Source: Bacteroides muris (ex Afrizal et al. 2022)
GTDB lineage: Bacteria > Bacteroidota > Bacteroidia > Bacteroidales > Bacteroidaceae
DNA: 64,000 nucleotides
Assembly (NCBI RefSeq): GCF_004793475.1
Contig: NZ_SRYZ01000014.1
Span: 20,966-84,965, forward strand
Reading direction: 5' to 3'
Below the pieces are notes generated by a model, which saw only the letters and a program-made list of their open reading frames with translations, was not told the origin of the DNA and ran no database searches. The position numbers were made by a program, and so were the translations under genes. Positions within the stretch are counted from its first letter, which is position 1. Each line of letters starts with the position of its first letter. Below are positions 1 through 8,100 of the stretch, one piece after another.

Positions 1-1250
1 TATATTTCAGAAAAAGAATTAAGATACTTCCCGGAGTGCACATGAATATTAGCAAATCCGGTACAAGCTGGTCAGTTGGTCCACGTGGAGCAAAAGTTAA
101 CTTTGGGAAGCGTGGCACTTATGTAACAACCGGAATACCGGGAACCGGAATTTACTCAAGAACAAAAGTCAGTAGTAATGGTATATCTAATCGTAGAATA
201 CAATCAAGCAATATTGATTCTGGATATGAGATTAAAAATTACACAGGATGTCTTTTCTCGGCGATATGCTATGCGCTTGCAATCATATTGCCGATTTGCG
301 GTGTGCACTTCTCTGTATCTATATTTCTTATTATAATAGGATTTGCATTGCATCTATCGTCGGTTGAAAAGAAGGAAACAGTTCAAAGCAATAATGAGGT
401 TGACAACGGTAATAATGCCAAAGTTGTAGAAACGCCTATAAACAGGGCAATTATAGACACAGAAGAAAAAGAAGAGGAATTCATAACGGAGGAAGATGAA
501 GAAAAAATAGAGTACCCCTCTGTAGAAAAGGTTGACATGACAAGGCTTGACCCACTATTTGAAGATGCAGCTCGATTAGTTGTTATCCACCAACAAGGTT
601 CCACTTCATTAATTCAACGTAAATTCGCTATAGGCTATAATAGAGCAGGGCGTATTATGGACCAACTGGAATGTGCTGGTATTGTAGGAGAAACAAGTGG
701 GATTAAAGCGAGAGAAGTTTTATGTAAAGATGAAGATGAACTCGAATATAAACTAAACCATTTGGAAAAATCTCGCTTTGAAAGACTTCAACAAAAACAG
801 GAAGAAGAATTTGAAGAAGCATCTCAACGAGAAATACAGAATGAAAGTTCAAGATTAATTAAATTGGGCATAGATTTAGAAAAGGAAGGTATGATAAATG
901 AAGCTATAGCTGTATATGAAAAAGCTATCATACCACAACTTCCAGCAACACATCCCTATGATAGACTAATGATTCTCTATCGGAAAAAGAAAGATTATGA
1001 TAATGAAGTCAGAATCATCAAGATAGCCATAAGCGTATTTATGAAAGAAAATGAACGTAGAGCCGGAAGAATAATTGAAGAAGATTCATCATTATACAAT
1101 CAAGTGATGCAAGCACTTGAAACCAATGAAAGTATTAGATACGAAGACGGGAAATGGGCTTTCGTTCAATATGACGTAATGGAGTATATTACAAGACTTG
1201 AAAAAGCCCAAAAACTGTATAAGAAATCTCAAGAACAATCTAAATTATAA
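1..1250 (+). CDS. DUF4236 / membrane / FtsK-gamma / TPR-like protein, 5'-truncated by window edge
   Basis: Function unknown. The reading frame is open to the left edge: codons from position 3 read YFRKRIKILPGVHMNISKSG, the usual start region of DUF4236 proteins, so the GTG at 36 is not the true start and a few residues lie outside the window. Numbered from that GTG, a DUF4236 region covers about residues 1-45. A hydrophobic hairpin at 70-108 probably spans the membrane, and an acidic linker follows. A segment at 169-240 closely resembles the winged-helix gamma domain of FtsK (STSLIQRKFAIGYNRAGRI, then a GIVG turn). A charged coiled coil and a TPR-like helical stretch (275-340) complete the protein. 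No FtsK motor domain is present. In FtsK the gamma domain reads oriented DNA motifs, so DNA binding at the membrane is a plausible inference only. The next gene starts 6 nt after the stop. Confidence 0.8.
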   Translation, partial: YFRKRIKILPGVHMNISKSGTSWSVGPRGAKVNFGKRGTYVTTGIPGTGIYSRTKVSSNGISNRRIQSSNIDSGYEIKNYTGCLFSAICYALAIILPICGVHFSVSIFLIIIGFALHLSSVEKKETVQSNNEVDNGNNAKVVETPINRAIIDTEEKEEEFITEEDEEKIEYPSVEKVDMTRLDPLFEDAARLVVIHQQGSTSLIQRKFAIGYNRAGRIMDQLECAGIVGETSGIKAREVLCKDEDELEYKLNHLEKSRFERLQQKQEEEFEEASQREIQNESSRLIKLGIDLEKEGMINEAIAVYEKAIIPQLPATHPYDRLMILYRKKKDYDNEVRIIKIAISVFMKENERRAGRIIEEDSSLYNQVMQALETNESIRYEDGKWAFVQYDVMEYITRLEKAQKLYKKSQEQSKL

Positions 1251-1255
1251 AAGTC

Positions 1256-1705
1256 ATGAAAAAATTATTAATACTACTATTTTTCATACTAATATTCGGT
1301 AGTTGTACAACCAATTATTTTTTATGTGAAACCGCAGGTCCTGTAAAGTTATACGCATCGCCAAATACTAACTCGACATATATAGAAGTACCTGTTGGCA
1401 AAAACTTAATTTCAACAGGAAAATACAAGAAATACAGAAGAGCTAAATACGGTAATAAAAGAGGTTATGTATATAAAACAAGATTCCTATCAGAAAAGAA
1501 AATTCGTTCTTTATCTGATTGGAATTTTGATTCTGAAACATCTACTTATAAATATTCGCATTCTAATCATGCACTTAGTAATTCAACAAAATATAAGTAT
1601 AAGCCAACATCAACTGGTGGTACTGTCCAAGTTAAAGGATACTATCGAAAGGATGGAACTTATGTTAAGCCACATACAAGAAGAGCTCCTTCTAGGAGAA
1701 AATAA
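1256..1705 (+). CDS. SH3-like putative lipoprotein
   Basis: Role unknown. The 149-residue product has a lipoprotein signal with lipobox FGSC (Cys17), so it should be anchored in the envelope. Residues about 25-75 look like a bacterial SH3-like domain (LYASPNTNS, then GNKRGYVYKTRFL), a fold often used to bind cell wall or peptides. The C terminus carries a basic VKGYYRKDGTYVKPHTR motif that is common at the end of small secreted proteins. It starts 6 nt after the DUF4236 gene and is followed by another SH3 protein, so the three are probably co-transcribed. It is AT-rich like its neighbours. Confidence 0.75.
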   Translation: MKKLLILLFFILIFGSCTTNYFLCETAGPVKLYASPNTNSTYIEVPVGKNLISTGKYKKYRRAKYGNKRGYVYKTRFLSEKKIRSLSDWNFDSETSTYKYSHSNHALSNSTKYKYKPTSTGGTVQVKGYYRKDGTYVKPHTRRAPSRRK

Positions 1706-1725
1706 CAAACTAAATATCTAAGATT

Positions 1726-2193
1726 ATGAAAAGAGGAATAATACTATTTTTTTCTTTCTTATTTCCTTGCTTGTTAAATGCCCAACTTTCCACTCAGCAA
1801 GATACCATAAGATATGTTATGGCAAATCTAAATTTGAGAGAGGCTCCTAATACGACCTCTGCTATTATTACTCAAATACCTAAAGGCACTCAAGTTACCA
1901 TAGATGAAGACTGTGAATGTAAATGGATTCCGATAAACTATAATGGATACATAGGATATGTTTCGACTAAATACCTTTCAAAAGAAAAAATAGAATGTAC
2001 TACTACATACAATAACAGTACGTCTATTAAATATTATACAAATTCAAAGGGAGAAAGAGTACAATCTCCAACTTATTATAATTCCGCGCCTCCTGGAGCA
2101 ACAGCTTTATGTAGAGATGGAACATATAGTTTTAGCAAAAGCCGTAGAGGAACATGTTCACATCATGGTGGAGTTGCAAAATGGCTAAAATAA
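1726..2193 (+). CDS. Secreted SH3b protein with C-terminal DUF3761-like domain
   Basis: A cleavable signal peptide (cut near residue 19, after LLNA) precedes an SH3b domain at about residues 28-85. The SH3b match rests on NLREAPNTTSAII and a GYIGYVSTKYL end. The C-terminal 45 residues (APPGATALCRDGTYSFS, then GTCSHHGGVAKWL) match the DUF3761 pattern with its paired cysteines and HHGG. The domain pair suggests a periplasmic or surface protein; no enzymatic activity can be assigned. It follows the SH3 lipoprotein by 20 nt and is likely part of the same transcript. Confidence 0.75.
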   Translation: MKRGIILFFSFLFPCLLNAQLSTQQDTIRYVMANLNLREAPNTTSAIITQIPKGTQVTIDEDCECKWIPINYNGYIGYVSTKYLSKEKIECTTTYNNSTSIKYYTNSKGERVQSPTYYNSAPPGATALCRDGTYSFSKSRRGTCSHHGGVAKWLK

Positions 2194-2213
2194 CAAATTA
2201 GACACATAAGATT

Positions 2214-2411
2214 ATGATTGACTTTCTAACCATCATACTCCTAATATTCGGAGTACTGCAAATCATCCTCTTCTTCAAGGTATGGGAAATGACGAATGAC
2301 ATCAAAGAGATAAGGAACAAGTACCTCAAAGACGAGGACGAGAAACGAAGACAAAAAGCAGAATACGACCCAACTCCCAAAATCAGCGGTGGGGTTAAAA
2401 CAACAACATAG
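2214..2411 (+). CDS. Small single-pass membrane protein
   Basis: A 65-residue product with one N-terminal hydrophobic segment (residues 3-22), then a charged helix (NDIKEIRNKYLKDEDEKRRQ) and a polar tail. No family is recognised. It is called real because it lies 20 nt downstream of the SH3b gene in the same direction and ends exactly at a rho-independent terminator. Its role probably relates to the upstream envelope genes, but this is only inferred from position. Confidence 0.6.
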   Translation: MIDFLTIILLIFGVLQIILFFKVWEMTNDIKEIRNKYLKDEDEKRRQKAEYDPTPKISGGVKTTT

Positions 2412-2439
2412 CCGGAATTATTTCCCGGCTTTTTCTTTT
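2410..2439 (+). terminator. Terminator of the accessory operon
   Basis: The arms AGCCGG (2410-2415) and CCGGCT (2425-2430) enclose a 9-nt loop and are followed by a T-rich run to 2439. It closes the four-gene plus-strand unit. Confidence 0.8.
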
Positions 2440-2452
2440 CCCTATTCGCGAG

Positions 2453-2471
2453 TTGTGCAAATGTTGTGCAA
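2453..2471. repeat. Tandem TTGTGCAA pair near the tRNA
   Basis: TTGTGCAA occurs at 2453-2460 and 2464-2471, an 11-bp step, between the accessory operon and the 3' end of tRNA-Arg. Paired short repeats next to a tRNA 3' end are common where integrative elements dock, but no integrase is visible here. The role is therefore unproven. Confidence 0.4.
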
Positions 2472-2480
2472 CTATCATAA

Positions 2481-2527
2481 AAAGAAAATGCTAACAAGTT
2501 ATTTATGAACTTATTAGCATTTTTCTT
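2481..2527. terminator. Bidirectional terminator downstream of tRNA-Arg
   Basis: The 14-bp arms 2487-2500 and 2508-2521 (AATGCTAACAAGTT / AACTTATTAGCATT, one wobble position) enclose a 7-nt loop. There are A-runs to the left and T-runs to the right, so it can end transcription on either strand. It is best placed to terminate the minus-strand tRNA gene, 4 nt away. Confidence 0.75.
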
Positions 2528-2529
2528 TG

Positions 2530-2603
<74 letters not shown>

Positions 2604-2619
2604 AGCCTTAATTGCGGTG

Positions 2620-2650
2620 CAAAGGTACGTTTTTTTACGAATATTGCAAA
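2620..2650 (-). promoter_or_regulatory. Consensus promoter of tRNA-Arg
   Basis: On the minus strand, TTTG (2650-2647), 19 nt, then TACCTTTG (2627-2620) match the Bacteroides primary-sigma consensus TTTG/TAnnTTTG exactly. The element sits 17 nt before the mature tRNA 5' end. Confidence 0.85.
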
Positions 2651-2982
2651 TTTTTGTATCACTTTTTTTTGTTACCTATGTATAAAAGGCTCATTTGTCA
2701 TATATAAAGTAATGATTAGTTATTTTCATAAACAAGATATACGATATTTATATACAGATACATCAAGACATTTTGCAAATTATCAATGTTATCAATTATG
2801 AAAAATAAAAATCTGAAGGAATATTCAAGTAGGGAAAGTAGCATTGATCCATTCGTTCCCCTGTTAACGAAATGGTTCAGTATTATAATGATTCTGCATA
2901 GTATGGTATTCCTTATTGGGAACAAAAACAGAAAGCGCCATTACCGATATTATCGAAAGCAGGCTGTTCACCGATTATGATA
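2651..2982. other. AT-rich intergenic stretch without a supported gene
   Basis: This lies between the tRNA promoter and the end of the AbgT gene. Short reading frames exist, for example a 64-codon one on the plus strand at 2786-2980. They have no family resemblance, no promoter motif placed for them and no recognisable domain. No clear terminator for the minus-strand AbgT operon was found either. Confidence 0.5.
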
Positions 2983-4434
2983 TTACAGTCCTAATGGCAA
3001 ACCGCTGATGTACCAAAGTACAAATAAGGAAGTCCATGCCAATAGAATGACTAAAGAATATCTCCAAGTATACTTCAGCAGTGAGCCATAAGTAGATTGC
3101 CTGTCATATTGCTGCATATAGGTCAAGACAAGCGGCATGTAAAACATAAAAGGAGTAATGGCATTTGTCGCACTATCACCTATACGGAATGCACATTGGG
3201 TCATATCCGGCGATATGCCCATACTTGCCAATACCGGAACAAAAATGAAAGACATAAAAATCCATTTAGCTGTGGCAGATACCATAAAAAGATTGACCAG
3301 CGCCGTGAAAAGAATAAATAAAATCAATATCCATAAACTACTCAAAGAAGCGGAAGATAACAGATTGGCGCCTAAAATGGCAATGCACTTATCCAAGTGG
3401 GAATACTCAAAACAAGCAAACATCTGTGAGGCAAAGAAAGCTATCACAAAATAAACGCCCAACAACTTCATCGGCTGTGTAAGTCCTTTTATCACATCAC
3501 TGTCTGTGCGATAACGACCGGAAGCGAAACCATAAACCATTCCCATCAAACCTATTCCAAACGAAAGCAAGAACAGAATGCCGACTATAAATGGAGAACG
3601 AATCAGTCCACCATTGACACTCCGCAGTATTCCCCACGAAGAGAATGTAGCCAACAAAATAATAACAATATACAATAAGCCAACAAATACAGCTCCCAAC
3701 ATGGCTCTCCGCTCCTTGCGTGACAATTGCTTGTAACCATTAAAATGAATATCCCCTACGTACTCTCCCAAACGTGGTAATAAGCTCCTGCTGGTAATAT
3801 GATAAATGATGAATACAAGCAAGAACGTGGAAACGAAGAGAAAATAATAATTGCACAACGGTCCTGTCTGCCCCGGAGCGATATTTATCCTATCAGCCGC
3901 TTCCTGCGTTACAGAGGCAATCATGGGGTCTAATGTACTCAAAAACACATTAGCGCTATAGCCACAAGAGACTGAAACATAAGCTGTAATTATACCTCCA
4001 ATAGGATGCAGACCAACGAACTGGAACAAAGTCGCAGCTATCGGCAGCAGAATAATATATCCTGCATCCCCCACTATATTGGACAACAGCCCTAAGACAA
4101 TGACCAGCAGAATAATGCGCCAGGAAGCACGTTGGTGCCGTACTCCCCTGCGAATACATGCGTCAATGAATCCCGAATGCTCTGCCGCCCCTATTCCAAA
4201 CATAGCCACAATCACCAGCCCTAACGGAGCGAATCCTGTAAAATTAGTCACGACATGGCGCAGCAGCCAGCGTATGCCCTCTGGACTCAGCAAGCTTTGC
4301 ACGCGTATTTCTTCTCCTGTCTGCGGTTGCAGCACGCTCAGGCCATAGATATCGAATATCCATGAAAGAAGGATGACTGCCAAAGTTAGCAGAAAGAACA
4401 TCGTAGCGGGATGTGGCATTCGGAATTTACTCAT
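2983..4434 (-). CDS. AbgT-family transporter
   Basis: A 483-residue multi-pass inner-membrane protein of the AbgT family. Characterised members move p-aminobenzoyl-glutamate inward, or act as antimetabolite exporters (MtrF, YdaH). Visible family features are the early HVVTNFTGFAPLGLVIVAM segment, the GDAGYIILLP stretch, and the late hydrophobic region ending in ALVNLFMVSATAKW and GDSATNAITPFMFYMPL. Length is close to the usual 500-520. Its ATG overlaps the end of the response-regulator gene by 8 nt, so translation is probably coupled and expression tied to the sensor/regulator pair. Substrate is unproven: folate breakdown products, drugs or another dicarboxylate-like compound. Confidence 0.88.
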   Translation of the reverse strand: MSKFRMPHPATMFFLLTLAVILLSWIFDIYGLSVLQPQTGEEIRVQSLLSPEGIRWLLRHVVTNFTGFAPLGLVIVAMFGIGAAEHSGFIDACIRRGVRHQRASWRIILLVIVLGLLSNIVGDAGYIILLPIAATLFQFVGLHPIGGIITAYVSVSCGYSANVFLSTLDPMIASVTQEAADRINIAPGQTGPLCNYYFLFVSTFLLVFIIYHITSRSLLPRLGEYVGDIHFNGYKQLSRKERRAMLGAVFVGLLYIVIILLATFSSWGILRSVNGGLIRSPFIVGILFLLSFGIGLMGMVYGFASGRYRTDSDVIKGLTQPMKLLGVYFVIAFFASQMFACFEYSHLDKCIAILGANLLSSASLSSLWILILFILFTALVNLFMVSATAKWIFMSFIFVPVLASMGISPDMTQCAFRIGDSATNAITPFMFYMPLVLTYMQQYDRQSTYGSLLKYTWRYSLVILLAWTSLFVLWYISGLPLGL

Positions 4435-5155
4435 CGTCAGCTTCCAGATTGTCTATATTCAGGACTCGGAGTTCCAATGCACGCACCACCAGTCGAGTGG
4501 CATTCACTCCCACCCGTTCACTGGGTGGGAAAAGACGGCCGACCAAGTCATTCTGCCGTTTCTCCAACGACTTGACCCCAAAAGGAATTCCCCTAAGATT
4601 GGCAATCATTTCTTTGGTATAGCCCAATGCCAGATGACGGAGGAAACGCTCGTCATACTCGTCAATATCATAGCTTATGATTGCTTCCTGACGTTTCGCA
4701 TCATTCAAGACCGATTTCTTGAAGCGCTCCACTATCTTCTCCAGTATCGGATAGTTAAAGACCAGCTTCTTGCCGTCCATCACTGCCTGCACATCGGTTT
4801 TGGTCAGCAGTTCTCCGGTTTTCAGGATAATACCGTCGGCACCGGCTTCAAGTACGTCCACCCATAACTTCTCATTTAATATTTCTCCCGTGAATATCAG
4901 CACATGAACCCCTGGATAACGTTTAAAGATATTCCGGCAGATGTCCACCCCAATCGTGGTCGAACCTCCCAATCCCAAGTCAAGCAGGACAAGATCTGGC
5001 ACACCGGCTTCAATCAATGTCCAGAAATCCTGCTCAGTCATAGCAGTACCTATTACTTCCGCATTGGGAATTTCATGGCGGAAGATTTCTTCCGTCCCTT
5101 TCAGCTCTAGCTTGACATCTTCAACGATGATTACTTTAAATTTTTTGTCTTCCAT
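4427..5155 (-). CDS. LuxR-type response regulator
   Basis: A 242-residue regulator. The N-terminal receiver has the acidic pair E12-D13, the phosphate-accepting Asp59 in DLVLLDLG, and a late Lys in GIILKTGE. After a linker, the C-terminal region (about 170-235, RFLRHLALGYTKEMIANLRG, then a VKSLEKRQNDLVGRLF recognition helix region) resembles a LuxR/GerE helix-turn-helix. It begins 3 nt after the stop of the giant sensor kinase and overlaps the AbgT gene, so the three are one operon. The sensor kinase is the obvious partner. Target genes are unknown, and the operon itself is a candidate. Confidence 0.85.
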   Translation of the reverse strand: MEDKKFKVIIVEDVKLELKGTEEIFRHEIPNAEVIGTAMTEQDFWTLIEAGVPDLVLLDLGLGGSTTIGVDICRNIFKRYPGVHVLIFTGEILNEKLWVDVLEAGADGIILKTGELLTKTDVQAVMDGKKLVFNYPILEKIVERFKKSVLNDAKRQEAIISYDIDEYDERFLRHLALGYTKEMIANLRGIPFGVKSLEKRQNDLVGRLFPPSERVGVNATRLVVRALELRVLNIDNLEADDE

Positions 5156-5158
5156 ATT

Positions 5159-8100
5159 TCATTTTTTCGGTAGCGTAAAATATATTGTAAAACCTCCTTT
5201 CCTTCCCGGTTCGGCATTGATACGGCATCCCCGGCGTCCGGCAAACTCATCATGGTCGCGGATAATCTGCTTGCACACCAGATATTCCGTACCATACAGT
5301 TCTCCTTTCTCACCAGCTGCCATGCGGGACAGGTCGGGATAGAACAATTGGTTCAATTCCTCACGGGTCTTTTCCCTGCGCATATCCGTAAACAGAAAAC
5401 GTATAAACTCCCCTTCTTCTTGAGCCGTCAGACAGACTGTTCCATCCAGAGTTATGCAACAAGCCTCATCTATCAAGTTTTCAAGTAGGAAACGCAACTG
5501 GTTCCAGTCACCGGTAATCCGTCCCTCCAACGGTTGTATCCTAAAATCAATATGCGCCTTGTTTCCCTTGTACACTTTGCGGAAATACTTCTCGGCAGTA
5601 GCCATAAGCTCCGGCACTGATATTGTCGCACGCCTGAAAGTCACCTCTTCCAGCTGGCGGGAAGCGCATGAACTGAGTATCGTAAAAATACCTTTGTAGT
5701 ACTCTATCAATTCGCTGATGGCAGCCACCGTTTCCCGCTCCTCCACTTCCGTCTGTCTGCCAGACCGCAGTTTCCCTATCAGTTGCTTTATCTTATTCGG
5801 ATAATAAATCGTTTCATGCTTGATGGTCGAGAGGCAATTATCCAGCACCATGTTCTGCACATGCAACAAACTGTCCTCCCACGAAGCTCGTCGGGCTTCA
5901 TCCTGAGCCACTTCGATGTCCCGATATTTCGTAGCCAACTTGACCACTGCATTGAAGATTACAATGGATACATAACGGGCAATCAGTTCCAAAAGCAAAT
6001 GATCGGTCTCCTGCTCTGTACCTTCCCTGCGTTCCAGACACAGCACACCTATGCAACGGCACATATTGCCCGCATCCACAACAAGCGGCAATGCCTGTAT
6101 ACCTTTTTCCGATATGTACACTTGCCGTTCAAAGCAACTCTCCATACATTTTCTCCAAACAGGCTGTTCATCCATTACAACATCTTCCACCGGATTGGAA
6201 GTATATTCCAACTTATGTGTAGTCTCATTGTATACAGCTATACTTAACCGGTCGATACTCAAAAGTTCGTTCACTGCATCAAAAGCGGAATTTACTATCT
6301 GCTGTGGAATTTCCTTCAATGTGTCCTCCTCACGCTGCAACATTTCTTCCGTATCCGAAGCCGGAAGCAGGGATGCATTGAACACCTTTCCATTGATTTC
6401 CAATACTTGCTCCAGATTCCAGCGGTTAATCAGACGCTTACGGAAATAGAGTATATAATATCCCAACAATAATGCAAACAGCAAAATCACCGCCAGCAAA
6501 ACACCTACCATTTTGTTGTTGGTGGAGCGTTCCAATTGTCGACAATATTCTTCCAGAGATTGATCTTCTCCCAACAACTTATATAAAGTGGTGTAGGCTG
6601 CATTGTTATAACTGTAGTCATCCCATTGCTTCAATGCAAGGAATGAGACTGCCGCTTCATTCCTGATATCCAGAATTACATGGAAATCCGAGTTAAACAT
6701 CCGGTTCCACCAATCCAGTTCCGCAGGCATCCCATCTCCCGTCAGCGTCATACAGCGATGTGTAGAAGGGGCATATTGTCTGCAATGTTCGTTCAGGCAA
6801 TACATTGCCGAATCTATGTATTGTAAGGCCAGTTTATATTCTCCATCTACATTGCAGTAATAAGCTTCATTGGCATAATCGGAAGCTTCGTCCAACAAAG
6901 CTTCATATTCGTTCTGTGCAAGCAGTGCCAGAGAATCCGGCCGCACTTCTCCGGAAGCAGGCTGCTCCACAGTATGCCGGCAGGACGACATGCACAGAGA
7001 CAATACGACGAACAACACCGACACGGGCTTACGGATGCCAGCAGGCAGACGGAAATAGAAACGGCTACCCTTCCCCAGCCCGCTCTCTACATTGAACAGA
7101 CAAACCTTGAACAAATCATTCGTCTTATGATATTTTTCAATGATGCCCTTGCAGTTCATCAGTCCAAAGCCACTTCCTTTGCTCTTCCTTAATTCTTCCT
7201 TGTCGGGAGCGTCATTCATGCCAATGCTTTTCGAATCATAGACTTTTTCTCCCACGATACGGGCTACATCTTCCGGTGACAACCCACAGCCGTTATCCTC
7301 TACCGAGATTTCCACATAATTCTCCTCCTGCCGTGCATATACTTTCACCACGCCGCCCCGAGGAGTATATTTACGGGCATTCTCCGCCAGCGTATTTATC
7401 ATGAACAATGTAAGAGCTTTGTCTGCCTTTACCAAGATATCCGTTGGCTGCACCTCCAAAGACTGCTTCTTCATCTCGAACGTATGGCTACCCTTCCTTA
7501 TCAAATCAAAAAGTTCATTCAGCCCGAAAGTCTCTATGTTCAGGCTAAGGCTTCCTTGCTTCATTTTTATCCAAAGAGCAAGAATATCATTGTATTCGTT
7601 GATGGTAGTGACCAACTCGTCAATATACTGGTATTTCTCCTCCTTTATCCGCTCCTCTTTGATGAATCCTTTTTGAATCAGTTTCTGCACTTCGTTGATG
7701 ATACGGTCTATGTAAGGATGAATCCCATTTACAATAGCCATACATGCTTTCTTTATCAGATTCTGCCGTTTGTTTCCCGCTATGTGCTGCTCGTAAATAT
7801 AGCGTTGCTTTTCCAGCCTGCGGCGTTCGTCGCCAAGGGAGATGGACGTCATGCCGTTGTCGATTGCCCATTGGATATAGGGAGTTATCACCCGTACCAT
7901 TGCCTGCTCATCCTTGCTCATCCGACGGGGGAACGTCAATTCTCCGTTCTCTATGTGAATATCCTTCACATCAAACAACTTTTCCAGTTCCGGACAGACA
8001 GCCGTACGTATGGAATCGACAATTTCCTCTTCAGCCTGCGCATCGGCAGGAATGGACGCTGTTATTTTCTGACAAATATCCAGCATCAGTTGCAAGCGGT

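Noticed and set aside
36..1250. GTG at 36 as the true start of the DUF4236 gene
   Set aside because: In-frame codons before it encode conserved DUF4236 residues up to the window edge.
2786..2980. A 64-codon plus-strand frame after the tRNA
   Set aside because: No family resemblance, no promoter motif placed for it and low-complexity AT-rich sequence.
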